Notes: generated from the sequence alone by a model not told the origin. DNA of 36,908 bases from Bacteroidaceae bacterium (GCA_024401305.1 JAKSLI010000032.1:1-36908), one strand, 5' to 3'. Positions 1-8,490 are shown, counted from the stretch's first letter. A program made the numbers and translations.

Positions 1-52
1 CGCGAATCTCTGGGACGGTTCTGCGATCCGTCTCAATGTAGCCAAACGATAA
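1..52 (+). CDS. 3' end of an unidentified gene (partial)
   Basis: From base 2 an open frame runs for 16 codons to a TAA at 50-52 and reads ANLWDGSAIRLNVAKR. The alternating aromatic and hydrophobic residues are compatible with a final beta strand, but the piece is too short to name. A bidirectional terminator follows 18 bp later, which supports a gene ending here. The start lies outside the window. Confidence 0.4.
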   Translation, partial: ANLWDGSAIRLNVAKR

Positions 53-70
53 ATATCACATATTGAAAGA

Positions 71-105
71 ATGCCTGCGCAAGAGTGATGCGCAGGCATT
101 TCTGT
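71..105. terminator. Bidirectional hairpin terminator between convergent genes
   Basis: ATGCCTGCGC (71-80) pairs perfectly with GCGCAGGCAT (90-99) across a 9-nt loop, followed by a T-rich run. It lies between the rightward partial gene ending at 52 and the leftward gene ending at 106, so it can serve both. Confidence 0.8.
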
Positions 106-594
106 TTATTTGATTTCAATCTTCTCGACGCGTTTGATCCTGATGCGCTGGCGCTTTCTCTTTGGCTGTTCTGGAGTTTGCTCTGGCGATGGTGCAGGTG
201 CTGCAACAGGTTCTGCTTTTACAGGTTCTATCTTTACAATAGGTTCTGCTTTCACTATAGGTTTTTCTGCTGTCTTCTGTGCCTGTTTCGCTGCCGCCTT
301 CTGTGCCTGTCTTTCCGCTTTCTTTGCCAACCTTTCCGCCTCGCGCTTGGCTGCTGCCTCTTCCTGATGCTGGCGCTTGTGTTCCAGATAGACCTCCATC
401 GGTTCTTCGTAATCTGATGTGCGGCAATCTACGATATTGTGGTCTGCAATGAAGCATTTGTCGTATTCCTCTGAATAGAGCAGAAGATACTTGCCATGGC
501 TTTTTGTTCCCTTTACGAGATATTCCTTGCCATTCTCCAACTTGACAACGTTACCACGATGCCAGTTTGTTTCTGTGAATTCTTTTTGTGTCAT
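106..594 (-). CDS. Uncharacterised protein with Lys/Ala-rich, highly basic C-terminal tail
   Basis: 162 residues, not recognised. Residues 1 to about 85 look like a small folded domain rich in Tyr, Lys and Glu. Residues 85 to about 125 are a charged Ala/Lys/Glu stretch likely to be helical, followed by a Pro/Ala/Val-rich linker and a basic end with KRKRQRIRIKR. No signal peptide or membrane segment is seen, so it is probably cytoplasmic. A nucleic-acid or ribosome contact by the tail is a guess from charge alone. The ATG lies 14 bp after the stop of the glycosyltransferase gene upstream, so the two are probably co-transcribed. The opposite strand is open by chance because of the tail composition. 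Confidence 0.7.
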   Translation of the reverse strand: MTQKEFTETNWHRGNVVKLENGKEYLVKGTKSHGKYLLLYSEEYDKCFIADHNIVDCRTSDYEEPMEVYLEHKRQHQEEAAAKREAERLAKKAERQAQKAAAKQAQKTAEKPIVKAEPIVKIEPVKAEPVAAPAPSPEQTPEQPKRKRQRIRIKRVEKIEIK

Positions 595-608
595 ATTTTG
601 AATTTAAA

Positions 609-1607
609 TTATCCTTCGTTGAAAAGAAGAAGCTTATAGATGTTGAGAAGAAGTGTGCTTGGGCTGCCGGAGCAGAGTCTTTTCCTTAGCGTCTTCCCCA
701 TTGCCTTGTATGCCAGGTGGAGAAGCCATGAGAGATGCAGGCGGCTGATCTTGTCGCCGAACTGTATGAGAGTAGAGTAATCGGCAAGCAATTCCCTGAA
801 ATCCAACTGCGTACGGATGGACTCCTCCGTCTTGCGGATGAAGTCTTCGTTGCTCTCGAATATCTCAAAACTGACGGGATTGTCGATGTGATGGATTGGT
901 ATGCCTGCGTCCTTGAGCTGCTTTCCAAGAAGCACATCCTCGTAGCCGTACATCTTGAAGTTCTCGTTGAACGGGATGCGCAGCATGACATCGCGACTTA
1001 TCATGAAATTCGAGGTGTGGAAATCGCGGTAAGGCTGCTGCCGACGCTGCTCCACGGTGTGCTTGTGCTCGTTCTCCTTCTCATAGACGAAGCGGAGACC
1101 CCCTCCGACTCCCCCACAGTGGGAGGGATTGACTTCATAGCCGCCATAGAGGACCAGACCTTCCCCCAGCAGACCTTCCCCCAACCCCTTCCTTTCAGGA
1201 CGGGGAGGAATTAGCATTGTCTTTTGGGTCTCACCATCCTGCAAAACTATCTTCTCCCCGTCCTGAAAGGAAGGGGCTGGGGGAAGGTCCGTCAAGTACT
1301 TCTCCACGAAATCCTTGCGGCGGATGACCATGTCGCTGTCGATGAACAGCAGCCAGTCGCCCTTTGCCTCTTGTGCGAGATAGTTTCGGATGGCAGCACG
1401 GCCAGTGTTCTGCTCTCGCCATTCCACGCGGCAACCGTCGAGGGTGTCAATCTGTGAGTTCTCTTCCCTGACGCTTTGGCTTGTGCTGCAATCGTCGGCC
1501 ACGATAATCTCCCACTCAACGGAAAGCACGGAAAGCTGCTCTCGCAAAGTCCTTACGAGAGAGAAGCATGGGTCGTTGAATGTTGGTATAAGTATGGAGA
1601 TTGTCAT
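609..1607 (-). CDS. Glycosyltransferase family 2 with in-frame repeat insertions
   Basis: 332 residues from the ATG at 1607, chosen because TISILIPTFND is the usual first strand of the GT-A fold; an ATG 36 bp upstream only adds a non-homologous stretch. Family 2 enzymes move a sugar from a nucleotide donor to an acceptor, usually for surface glycans. Visible motifs are the N-terminal nucleotide-binding strand, VADDCS, the metal-binding DSD at residues 90-92, and the acceptor-side YGYED at 220-224. Between them, residues of about 108-152 and 162-170 look foreign: low complexity, Gly/Pro-rich, with a tandem GEGLL/GEGLV. The DNA there is palindromic repeat sequence (1097-1127 and 1172-1289). The frame stays open, so the protein may be functional with a surface loop or may be impaired. 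Family confidence is high; substrate is unknown. Confidence 0.88.
   Translation of the reverse strand: MTISILIPTFNDPCFSLVRTLREQLSVLSVEWEIIVADDCSTSQSVREENSQIDTLDGCRVEWREQNTGRAAIRNYLAQEAKGDWLLFIDSDMVIRRKDFVEKYLTDLPPAPSFQDGEKIVLQDGETQKTMLIPPRPERKGLGEGLLGEGLVLYGGYEVNPSHCGGVGGGLRFVYEKENEHKHTVEQRRQQPYRDFHTSNFMISRDVMLRIPFNENFKMYGYEDVLLGKQLKDAGIPIHHIDNPVSFEIFESNEDFIRKTEESIRTQLDFRELLADYSTLIQFGDKISRLHLSWLLHLAYKAMGKTLRKRLCSGSPSTLLLNIYKLLLFNEG
1097..1127. repeat. Intragenic copy of a GACCCCCTCCGACTCCCCC repeat
   Basis: The 19 nt GACCCCCTCCGACTCCCCC at 1097-1115 are identical to 9637-9655 in the epimerase-sufB gap, and are followed here by a matching GGGAGGG after a short loop. Within the glycosyltransferase it encodes the Gly-rich SHCGGVGGG segment on the minus strand. 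Confidence 0.8.
1156..1289. repeat. Intragenic inverted repeat, 36-bp arms, inside the glycosyltransferase gene
   Basis: Left arm 1172-1207 and right arm 1254-1289 are reverse complements with one mismatch in 36 positions, separated by 46 bp. A further 15-bp unit starting AGACCTTCCCCCA is tandemly duplicated at 1156-1170 and 1171-1185, giving the GEGLL/GEGLV repeat in the protein. Such an arrangement is typical of a palindromic mobile repeat or MITE-like insertion, not of a protein-coding constraint. Confidence 0.85.
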
Positions 1608-1733
1608 GTTCAGTGAACAAAAATCGCATTTTTTGCACGACAAAATTAATAAATCATTATAAAAAACGCAAAAGTGCCTTGATTTATTTTGTTTTATGGG
1701 AACTTAATTTATGATTTGTTAGCGAGAAAAGGG

Positions 1734-1761
1734 TTGTTTTCCTTGAGAATGGTTAAATTTG
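1734..1761 (+). promoter_or_regulatory. Candidate Bacteroidetes promoter for the CotH-like gene
   Basis: TAAATTTG at 1754-1761 matches the TAnnTTTG box, with TTG at 1734-1736 (17-nt spacing, slightly short). The predicted start of transcription near 1768 puts the whole heptad element at 1772-1945 into a leader of about 220 nt. Confidence 0.5.
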
Positions 1762-1771
1762 CACGATTAAT

Positions 1772-1945
1772 TGTTCGCAGCGAGCTGCGAGGCTAAAGGC
1801 TAAAGAGTAATGAGTAATGAGTAAAGACTAATGACAGCCTCTCGGATTTGAGATATAGGACGGGAAGTCATTACTCAACAGTCATTACTCATTACTCAAC
1901 AGCCTTTACCCTTTAGCCTCAAGTTGAAGCTTGCGAAACTTGAAT
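1772..1945 (+). repeat. Heptad element A (mixed GGCTAAA/GAGTAAT type) in the leader of the CotH-like gene
   Basis: 5' hairpin CGCAG/CTGCG (1776-1780, 1785-1789), then seven 7-bp units from 1791 to 1839 (two GGCTAAA, then GAGTAAT-type units), a 26-bp centre, and inverted units from 1866 to 1918 keeping the same 7-bp register. It ends in a 3' hairpin CAAGTT/AACTTG (1920-1942) with GCTTGCGA in its loop. This copy joins the two unit types that are separate in the other copies. Confidence 0.85.
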
Positions 1946-1991
1946 TCCCTTAATTGTTCAATCCTATTCGCAAACCTAAAAACAACCTTCA

Positions 1992-4394
1992 ATGAGAAAA
2001 CTTCTACTCCTGTCCATACTCTCCCTGTGCTTCGCAACTGTGAAGGCCCAGCTTGTAATCAATGAGGTTATGCAGTCGAACATCGATTGCATAATGGACG
2101 ACATCAATGAGTTTCCTGACTCATGGGTGGAACTCTATAATGCTAGCGAATCATTCGTCAACACAGGTTCTTACAGTCTCGGTCTGACAGACAATCCGGA
2201 AGAGGCTTACCGACTCCCTAATGTCAGTCTCCCTCCAAAGGCTTTCTTCCTGGTTTATTGCGACAAGGAAGGCTCTGGCATGCACACCGACTTCCGTCTT
2301 GAGAGCGGTAAGGGTGGCAACATATACCTCTTCAATGGGGGAAACGTGGCAGACTCATACGTTGAAATGAAGAAAATGCCAGCGCCAAACATTTCGTACG
2401 GTCGTGCGGAAGACGGTGGCAAGAAGATGGGTTATATGCTCACTCCAACACCAAACGCTTCAAACAAGGGTGGTGTTGTTGACAACAAGAAGATTCTTGG
2501 CGATCCAATATTCAGCGTTAAGGGACAAGTGTTTACATCCGGAAGCAACGTCAGCGTGGAGCTCTCATTGCCAGAGGATGCGCCGGAAGGAACTGTTATC
2601 CGCTACACAAGAGACGGCAGCGAACCAACTGAGAAAAGTACTCTCTACGGTGGAGGAAAGATTAGCATTCGCACTAATTCCACTGTAGTTCGCGCAAAGC
2701 TCTTCTGCGATGGCTATCTCTCGCCTCGCTCTGTTGCGCAGTCGTACATCTTCCTTGGTCGTGACATGACGATTCCTGTGGTTTCCATGACTACAGACAA
2801 GTCGTATTTCTTCGACAACAAGATTGGCATCTATGTGGATGGCACATACAAGTCAGACAAGAAGAACTACGAATATGAGTGGCGCCGACCTGTGAATGTG
2901 GAATATTTCGACGCACCAGGCAAGGAAGCTGCCATCAACCAACTCTGCGAAACCCGTATTCAGGGTGGTGCTACGAGGACAAATGCGGTGAAGTCGCTTG
3001 CAGTCTATGCCAACAAGCGTTTCGGCGAGAAGCGTCTCGTTTACGAGTTCTTCCCAACAGAGAAGCCTGGAATCAAGGAATTCAAGAGCATCATTCTCCG
3101 CAACTCGGGCAATGACTTCAACGATCTCTATTTCCGCGATGCTGCAATCCAGCACAATGCAGCCATGAACTGCGACCTCGACTGGCAGGCTTGGCAGCCT
3201 ACAGCGTTCTTCCTCAACGGCGAATACTACGGCATGCTCAATATCCGCGAGCGCTCCAACGAGGACAATATCTACTCGAACTATGGCGGTCTTGAGGATA
3301 TTGACATGATTGAGAACTGGTGGGAACTTAAGCAAGGTACATGGGATAACTATCAGCGTTTCAAGGATTTCTACTCAGCTTCAGCCAATGCCGAGAATAC
3401 TAACATGGACAACTATGCGGACAAGATGGATATCGATGAGTTCATCAACCTCATGGCTGTGAACACTTTCCATAACAACCTTGACTTCCCTGGCAACAAT
3501 ATAGTGATGTGGCGCCCAACAGCGGAAGGCGGCAAGTGGCGTTGGATCATGAAGGATACTGATTTCGGACTCGGTCTCTACGGTCGCAGCGCAGAATACA
3601 GATACATTGATTGGCTCTACAATCATGACTATGACAGGGACAATGCTTGGGCTAACGAATACGAGCATACTCGTCTCTTCCGTCGTCTCATGACAGACCA
3701 GCGCTTCAAGAACCGATTCATTGACCGCCTCACTGTCTTTATGGGCACATTCCTCAATGGCAATGGTCTCACTCAGGTCATCGATAGCATGAACAATGTG
3801 ATAAAGACCGAGTATAAGTACCATCATGACAGGCTTAACCCATGGTGGCCTAATCATGACCAATGCCTTAACGATGCAAAGAATTGGGCTGTGAAGCGCA
3901 CAAACTTCATGTGGACTTATCTCAAGGATTACTTCAAGCTGAACACTGCAAAGACTCTGAACGTAAATACAGAAGACAAGACTGCCCTTCAGGGATTCAA
4001 ACTTTCCCTCAACGACACTTACGTTAAGCAGGGCTACTACTCAGGCAATTTCTGGGGAGGCCGCGAGGTTAGAGTCTCTGCGGAGAGCATGGACGGCGAA
4101 AAGGAAGTTACCAGTTGGCAGGTTAAAACCACTGTCTCTGGCAATACGAATGTCAAAACATACAACGGCAGCTCATGCTCGTTCACAATGCCTACAAATG
4201 CTACGAATGTTTCCGTGACACCTGTCATTGGCGCCAGCAGCATAGAAAGCGTTGAGACTACAGCCGACAGTGCACTCTCTTCTCTCTCCGACGGCGTATA
4301 TACACTTGACGGCAAGAAGGTTGCTGCACCCACAACTCCTGGCATCTATGTCATGAAGAAGGGCAACAGCATCAGGAAGGTTGTGAAGAACTAA
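1992..4394 (+). CDS. Secreted CotH-family protein with lamin-tail domain
   Basis: 800 residues with a signal peptide ending near KAQ (residue 19). Residues of about 20-150 (LVINEVMQSN, DSWVELYNAS) fit a lamin-tail domain; residues of about 160-250 fit a chitobiase/hexosaminidase-like C-terminal module (PEGTVIRYTRDGSEP). The CotH-like domain follows (about 270-640), with KSLAVYANKRFG, NIRERS and the diagnostic RWIMKDTDFG at 517-526, where Asp522/Asp524 are the likely metal ligands by analogy with CotH protein kinases. The last 45 residues (GVYTLDGKKV, GIYVMKKGN) resemble the secretion-linked tails common in Prevotella exoproteins. Kinase activity is inferred from the family; the substrate is unknown. 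The gene sits between two heptad elements, and nagB follows in the same direction. Confidence 0.88.
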   Translation: MRKLLLLSILSLCFATVKAQLVINEVMQSNIDCIMDDINEFPDSWVELYNASESFVNTGSYSLGLTDNPEEAYRLPNVSLPPKAFFLVYCDKEGSGMHTDFRLESGKGGNIYLFNGGNVADSYVEMKKMPAPNISYGRAEDGGKKMGYMLTPTPNASNKGGVVDNKKILGDPIFSVKGQVFTSGSNVSVELSLPEDAPEGTVIRYTRDGSEPTEKSTLYGGGKISIRTNSTVVRAKLFCDGYLSPRSVAQSYIFLGRDMTIPVVSMTTDKSYFFDNKIGIYVDGTYKSDKKNYEYEWRRPVNVEYFDAPGKEAAINQLCETRIQGGATRTNAVKSLAVYANKRFGEKRLVYEFFPTEKPGIKEFKSIILRNSGNDFNDLYFRDAAIQHNAAMNCDLDWQAWQPTAFFLNGEYYGMLNIRERSNEDNIYSNYGGLEDIDMIENWWELKQGTWDNYQRFKDFYSASANAENTNMDNYADKMDIDEFINLMAVNTFHNNLDFPGNNIVMWRPTAEGGKWRWIMKDTDFGLGLYGRSAEYRYIDWLYNHDYDRDNAWANEYEHTRLFRRLMTDQRFKNRFIDRLTVFMGTFLNGNGLTQVIDSMNNVIKTEYKYHHDRLNPWWPNHDQCLNDAKNWAVKRTNFMWTYLKDYFKLNTAKTLNVNTEDKTALQGFKLSLNDTYVKQGYYSGNFWGGREVRVSAESMDGEKEVTSWQVKTTVSGNTNVKTYNGSSCSFTMPTNATNVSVTPVIGASSIESVETTADSALSSLSDGVYTLDGKKVAAPTTPGIYVMKKGNSIRKVVKN

Positions 4395-4396
4395 TG

Positions 4397-4558
4397 TTCG
4401 GTCTTTCGACCGAGGCTAAAAGCTAAAGGCTAAAGGGTAAAGGCTTTCCAAAGCACACTCATGTAGGGCGAAGATTTCCGAGCCGCCTTCTATCCGCAAG
4501 GCGCCTTTAGCCTTTACCCTTTAGCCTTAACCCTCAAATTGAGCTTGCGAAATTTGAA
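4397..4558 (+). repeat. Heptad element B (GGCTAAA type) between the CotH-like gene and nagB
   Basis: Begins 2 nt after the stop codon. 5' hairpin CGGTC/GACCG (4399-4403, 4408-4412), four units from 4414 (GGCTAAA, AGCTAAA, GGCTAAA, GGGTAAA), a centre carrying ATGTAGGGCGAA, inverted units 4506-4533, and 3' hairpin CAAATT/AATTTG (4535-4540, 4551-4556) with GCTTGCGA in the loop. No TAnnTTTG box was found between it and nagB. Confidence 0.88.
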
Positions 4559-4604
4559 CTCTTTAGAATTAACTTAATATTAATCCCTAAAAACTTAAAC
4601 AACA

Positions 4605-5423
4605 ATGCGAGTAATCATTAACAAGAATTACGACGAAATGTCTCGTTGGGCAGCAAATTATGTTGCCAGCAAGATCCTCGAGGCAAATCCAACTCCAGAG
4701 AAACCTTTCGTTCTCGGATGTCCTACAGGATCTTCTCCACTCGGTCTCTACAAGCACCTCATCAAGCTTTACGAGGCTGGTGTCATCTCTTTCCAGAATG
4801 TCATCACATTCAACATGGACGAATACGTAAACCTCCCAGAAGAACACCCTGAAAGCTATCACTCTTTCATGTGGACAAACTTCTTCTCTCATATCGATAT
4901 CAAGAAGGAAAACGTGCATATCCTCAATGGTAACGCTCCTGATCTCAAGAAGGAATGCGAAGACTACGAGAAGGCTATCGAGGCTGCTGGCGGTATCGAT
5001 CTCTTCATGGGTGGTATCGGTCCTGACGGTCACATCGCTTTCAACGAGCCAGGTTCTTCACTTGCTTCTAAGACTCGTGTAAAGACTCTTACTACAAATA
5101 CTATCCAGGCTAACTGTCGTTTCTTCGACAACAATGTTGACCTCGTTCCAAAGCAGGCTCTCACAGTAGGTGTAGGCACTGTAATGGCAGCTCGCGAGGT
5201 ACTCATCGTTGTAAACGGTCCTGCGAAGAGTCGCGCTCTCCATCATATTATTGACAATGGCATCAACCACATGTGGACTTGCTCTGCTCTCCAGATGCAC
5301 CCACACGGAAACATCATCTGCGACGAGGAAGCTTGCGTTGACCTCAAGGTTTCTACTTACCAGTACTTCAAGGACAAGCAGCAGCTTGAAGGCATCGTAG
5401 AGGAATATCTCAACAAGTATTAA
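4605..5423 (+). CDS. nagB: Glucosamine-6-phosphate deaminase
   Basis: 272 residues, close to the 266 of E. coli NagB. It converts glucosamine 6-phosphate to fructose 6-phosphate and ammonia, the last step of amino-sugar catabolism, in the cytoplasm. The catalytic residues fall at the same numbers as in E. coli: Asp72 in NMDEY, Asp141 and His143 in GPDGHIAFNEPG, and Glu148. The phosphate loop PTGSSP (40-45) is intact. No nagA or amino-sugar transporter is in the window, so the gene seems to work as a central metabolic enzyme here. It is followed by a strong terminator at 5469-5502, and its leader is occupied by heptad element B. Confidence 0.97.
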   Translation: MRVIINKNYDEMSRWAANYVASKILEANPTPEKPFVLGCPTGSSPLGLYKHLIKLYEAGVISFQNVITFNMDEYVNLPEEHPESYHSFMWTNFFSHIDIKKENVHILNGNAPDLKKECEDYEKAIEAAGGIDLFMGGIGPDGHIAFNEPGSSLASKTRVKTLTTNTIQANCRFFDNNVDLVPKQALTVGVGTVMAAREVLIVVNGPAKSRALHHIIDNGINHMWTCSALQMHPHGNIICDEEACVDLKVSTYQYFKDKQQLEGIVEEYLNKY

Positions 5424-5468
5424 AGAAAAAGGCGGGAGCCTATAAATCCAAACTTAAACAACTAATGG

Positions 5469-5502
5469 GCTGGTGCACTGTTCTGGTGCATCAGCTTTTT
5501 TT
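5469..5502 (+). terminator. Rho-independent terminator after nagB
   Basis: GCTGGTGCA (5469-5477) pairs with TGCATCAGC (5487-5495) with one G-U pair, followed by seven T (5496-5502). Confidence 0.88.
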
Positions 5503-5549
5503 ATTTATATAAATGATGTCTAAAATCAATTTTTATCGTGTAAAGTTTA

Positions 5550-5577
5550 TTTGTTTTGTAAAAATATGTTAATTTTG
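5550..5577 (+). promoter_or_regulatory. Candidate promoter for the hybrid two-component gene
   Basis: TAATTTTG at 5570-5577, with TTTG at 5550-5553 upstream (16-nt spacing, shorter than usual). The ATG lies 33 nt further on, giving a short leader. Confidence 0.6.
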
Positions 5578-5610
5578 CACTGATTATCTTGGACATTTCT
5601 TGAACATCGG

Positions 5611-8490
5611 ATGAGAAACTCTCTCTCGCAGGCATATAACCTTCGTTCGCTATCACTCCTTTTCTTGTTAGCGGTTGTCGCATTCTCACTTGTAGGATGC
5701 GGTTCTGGAGGTGCGTCTGTGAATGTCCATGAGCGTCAGGAAATGGACAGCATTGTCGCACAATGTGAGGATTCAACGGCTCTTTTGCAAATCATCAAGA
5801 AGTTCCAGAAGGAAAACAATCTTCTCGGACAGGACATTGCCTACCGTGAACTTGGCAGGGTGCTCCGTGAGGATAGCCGTTTTGTTGATGCCATCAGTGC
5901 TCACCATAAAGGCATTGCGCTTGCAGAGCAGATTGGCGATACGCTGAACATGGTGCAGCATCTTAACAACATTGGTACAAACTATCGCAGGCTTGGCATT
6001 CTTGATGAGGCTTCCACCTACCATTATGAAGCCCTTACTCTATGTGAAAACCAGACCGACACTTCTTTCCAAGCGAAAAAGAATAGGGTGGTAAGCTTGA
6101 ACGGCATAGGCAACATCCAGCTTACATTAGGCAATCCGGAGGCTGCCGACAGTGCTTTCCGTGCGGCATTGCGTGGTGAGGAGGAACTGGGAAGTCCGCT
6201 CGGACAAGCTATAAACTATGCAAATCTTGGCTCTATACTTGAGAGTGAGGGCAAGAAGGATTCGGCAAGGGCGTGCTACGAGAAGTCGCTTGCGCTGAAC
6301 AAGGAGGCTAATAGCGATGTGGGCATTTCGCTTTGCTATACGCATTTCGGCAGACTTTACGAGGAAGAAAAAGACTGGAACCGTGCGGCTGAAGAGTATG
6401 AGAAGGCTTTCCAGGCAATGGCTTCAAGCTCCGACCTTTGGCATAAGCTTGAACCAGGCATGGCATTGGCTAGAGTGAAAGTGAAGAGTGGCAATCTTGA
6501 TGAGGCAAAGAAGCATCTTGACGAGGCACTTGCTGTTGCAAAAGAGATTGATTCCAGGGAGCATCTTCAGCAGATTTACAAGCTGTATTACCAGATTTAC
6601 AGCAAGCAAGGCAACAGTCAGTTGGCACTTGCAAATCTCGAGAAATCGGACGAATATCACGATAGCATAAGTGCTGAGAATGTTTCCAACCACATGCAGA
6701 ATGTGCGTGTGAAGTACGAGAGGGAGCGTCGCCAAAATGAATTTGAACTGATACAGAAGAACTACGAGGCAGAGCATGAGTCCAAAGTGGCGTTCATGCT
6801 TTTCTGTGGCGCTATGGCACTCTTGGTAGTGATGGGCTTTATTGTGATGCAATACATGGTGCGAAGCCGTCTTGCAAAGCAGAAGCTGATGCAGAAGATG
6901 GAGACTATGCGCACAAACTTCTTCACAAACATCACGCATGAGTTCCGCACACCGCTTACCGTGATACTCGGATTGAGCCGTGAAATAAGCGACGGTTCGG
7001 TGAAGGGCAAGGAGGATATAGCTCGCGCTGCCGAGATGATAAACCGTCAGGGCAACGGATTGCTCGATCTTGTGAACCAATTGCTCGACATAAGCAAGTC
7101 GAAATCACAGATTGGCAAGCCACATTGGCGCCAAGGAAATATCGTCGGCTACATAAACATGATAGTGGAAGGTGTCCGTCCATTGGCTTCCAGCAAGAAC
7201 ATCGAGATGGTTTATGCGCCACGAGAGAATGAGGTGATGATGGATTTCGTGCCTGATTATGTGACGAAAATTGCACGCAACCTGCTCTCGAATGCGTTGA
7301 AATATACACCGAAGAACGGCAGATTGCTCATTGCATCCCATGTTGACAAGGGAGAACTTGTGGTGAGAATGTCGGATAATGGTGTGGGTATTCCAGCGGA
7401 AGATCTGCAATACATCTTCGAACCGTTCTATCAGGCTAGCAACAGCAAGACGGAAATCGGAACGGGCGTAGGACTCTCGCTCGTAAAACTGCTTGTGGAC
7501 GCTATGGACGGCAGCATTACTGTGCATAGTTCTGTGGGAAAGGGAACTGTGTTCACCATTAGTCTGCCTATCACCCGTAAGTCTGGCACTGCACTTATCG
7601 ATGTTGACGAGAATCCGAAAACTTCCGATTTTGCGACTGTTCTGGAGAAAACTGGTTCTGCCGACAAAGCGGAAGTCAATGCCATTCCTGAGCAAGTCGG
7701 CAAGAATGACGATAGCCCTTCGAAGCTGCCTATTGTGCTTATCGTAGAGGACAATCCGGATGTGTCGGCATATATGGTGAGTGTGCTGCAAGGCGAATAC
7801 GATATTCATACGGCATTCAATGGCAAGGAGGGCTTGGAAAGAGCCTTGAGCATTGTGCCTGACCTTGTTGTCACTGATGTGATGATGCCGGAAATGGACG
7901 GTATGGAGATGTGCAAGTGCATTCGCGAGAATGAGATTACGAGTCATGTGCCAGTGATTATCGTTACTGCGCGTGCATCGGAAGAGGACCGTATTGGTGG
8001 AATCTCTGTGGGTGCCGATGCTTATCTCTACAAGCCTTTCAATGCGGAGGAACTGCGTGTTCGCGTGGCTCGTCTCATTGAGCAGCGAAATCTTTTGCGC
8101 GAGAAGTATCAGCGTGCAGTTAGTGTGAACGAAAAGTCGGCTGACGATACACTGAGCACAAGCGACAAGCAGTTTATTGCGAAGTTTACCGACTATGTAT
8201 ATGCAGCAATAAGAAAGGGCGACAGCACCGAAGTTGATGCCATCGCCCAGCACTTATGCATGTCCTCTCGCCAACTTACCCGCAAGATTCAGATGCTTAC
8301 CGGCGAGAATGTTGTTTCCTTGATTGTGAAGATAAGAATAAAGAAGGCAAAGCAACTCATGGAACAAGACAAGAACATGCCTCTCTCCGAAGTCGCCCTA
8401 AAGAGCGGTTTCTCCGACGCCGCATATTTCAGCCGCACCTTCAAGCAGCAGGAAGGCATCACCCCAACGCAGTATAAGAGAGGGATGTAA
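5611..8490 (+). CDS. Hybrid two-component sensor/regulator: TPR, histidine kinase, receiver, AraC output
   Basis: 959 residues. The signal segment ends in a lipobox-like LVGC (Cys30), then about 10 TPR-like helical repeats (residues 45-370), a coiled stretch, and a membrane helix at about 393-417. Next come the HisKA phospho-acceptor His443 in NITHEFRTPL, an ATPase domain with N-box Asn561, DNGVGIP and GTGVGLSL, a receiver with LIVEDNPD and phospho-acceptor Asp756 (VVTDVMMPEMDG), and a C-terminal AraC helix-turn-helix ending in GFSDAAYFSRTFKQQ. Sensing, phosphorelay and DNA binding are therefore in one polypeptide. Classical Bacteroides versions carry a beta-propeller sensor; the TPR sensor here is a different input, possibly peptide or protein contacts. 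The regulon is unknown, and the immediate neighbours do not form an obvious polysaccharide locus. It is the only gene between its terminator-bounded start and the next promoter. Confidence 0.93.
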   Translation: MRNSLSQAYNLRSLSLLFLLAVVAFSLVGCGSGGASVNVHERQEMDSIVAQCEDSTALLQIIKKFQKENNLLGQDIAYRELGRVLREDSRFVDAISAHHKGIALAEQIGDTLNMVQHLNNIGTNYRRLGILDEASTYHYEALTLCENQTDTSFQAKKNRVVSLNGIGNIQLTLGNPEAADSAFRAALRGEEELGSPLGQAINYANLGSILESEGKKDSARACYEKSLALNKEANSDVGISLCYTHFGRLYEEEKDWNRAAEEYEKAFQAMASSSDLWHKLEPGMALARVKVKSGNLDEAKKHLDEALAVAKEIDSREHLQQIYKLYYQIYSKQGNSQLALANLEKSDEYHDSISAENVSNHMQNVRVKYERERRQNEFELIQKNYEAEHESKVAFMLFCGAMALLVVMGFIVMQYMVRSRLAKQKLMQKMETMRTNFFTNITHEFRTPLTVILGLSREISDGSVKGKEDIARAAEMINRQGNGLLDLVNQLLDISKSKSQIGKPHWRQGNIVGYINMIVEGVRPLASSKNIEMVYAPRENEVMMDFVPDYVTKIARNLLSNALKYTPKNGRLLIASHVDKGELVVRMSDNGVGIPAEDLQYIFEPFYQASNSKTEIGTGVGLSLVKLLVDAMDGSITVHSSVGKGTVFTISLPITRKSGTALIDVDENPKTSDFATVLEKTGSADKAEVNAIPEQVGKNDDSPSKLPIVLIVEDNPDVSAYMVSVLQGEYDIHTAFNGKEGLERALSIVPDLVVTDVMMPEMDGMEMCKCIRENEITSHVPVIIVTARASEEDRIGGISVGADAYLYKPFNAEELRVRVARLIEQRNLLREKYQRAVSVNEKSADDTLSTSDKQFIAKFTDYVYAAIRKGDSTEVDAIAQHLCMSSRQLTRKIQMLTGENVVSLIVKIRIKKAKQLMEQDKNMPLSEVALKSGFSDAAYFSRTFKQQEGITPTQYKRGM

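Noticed and set aside
735-1214. A 159-codon frame on the plus strand opposite the glycosyltransferase
   Set aside because: It has no promoter or family match, and the minus-strand frame carries clear GT-A motifs. It is a shadow frame.
1097-1289. A frameshift in the glycosyltransferase gene
   Set aside because: The repeat DNA looked disruptive, but the frame is open throughout and downstream motifs are in frame.
1791-1918. CRISPR array, because of regularly spaced short repeats
   Set aside because: The 7-bp units are directly tandem, with no unique spacers, and the second half is inverted. No cas genes are nearby.
7105-8253. A 382-codon antisense frame under the hybrid two-component gene
   Set aside because: His/Arg-rich composition typical of an antisense shadow; the sense frame has intact kinase, receiver and DNA-binding motifs.
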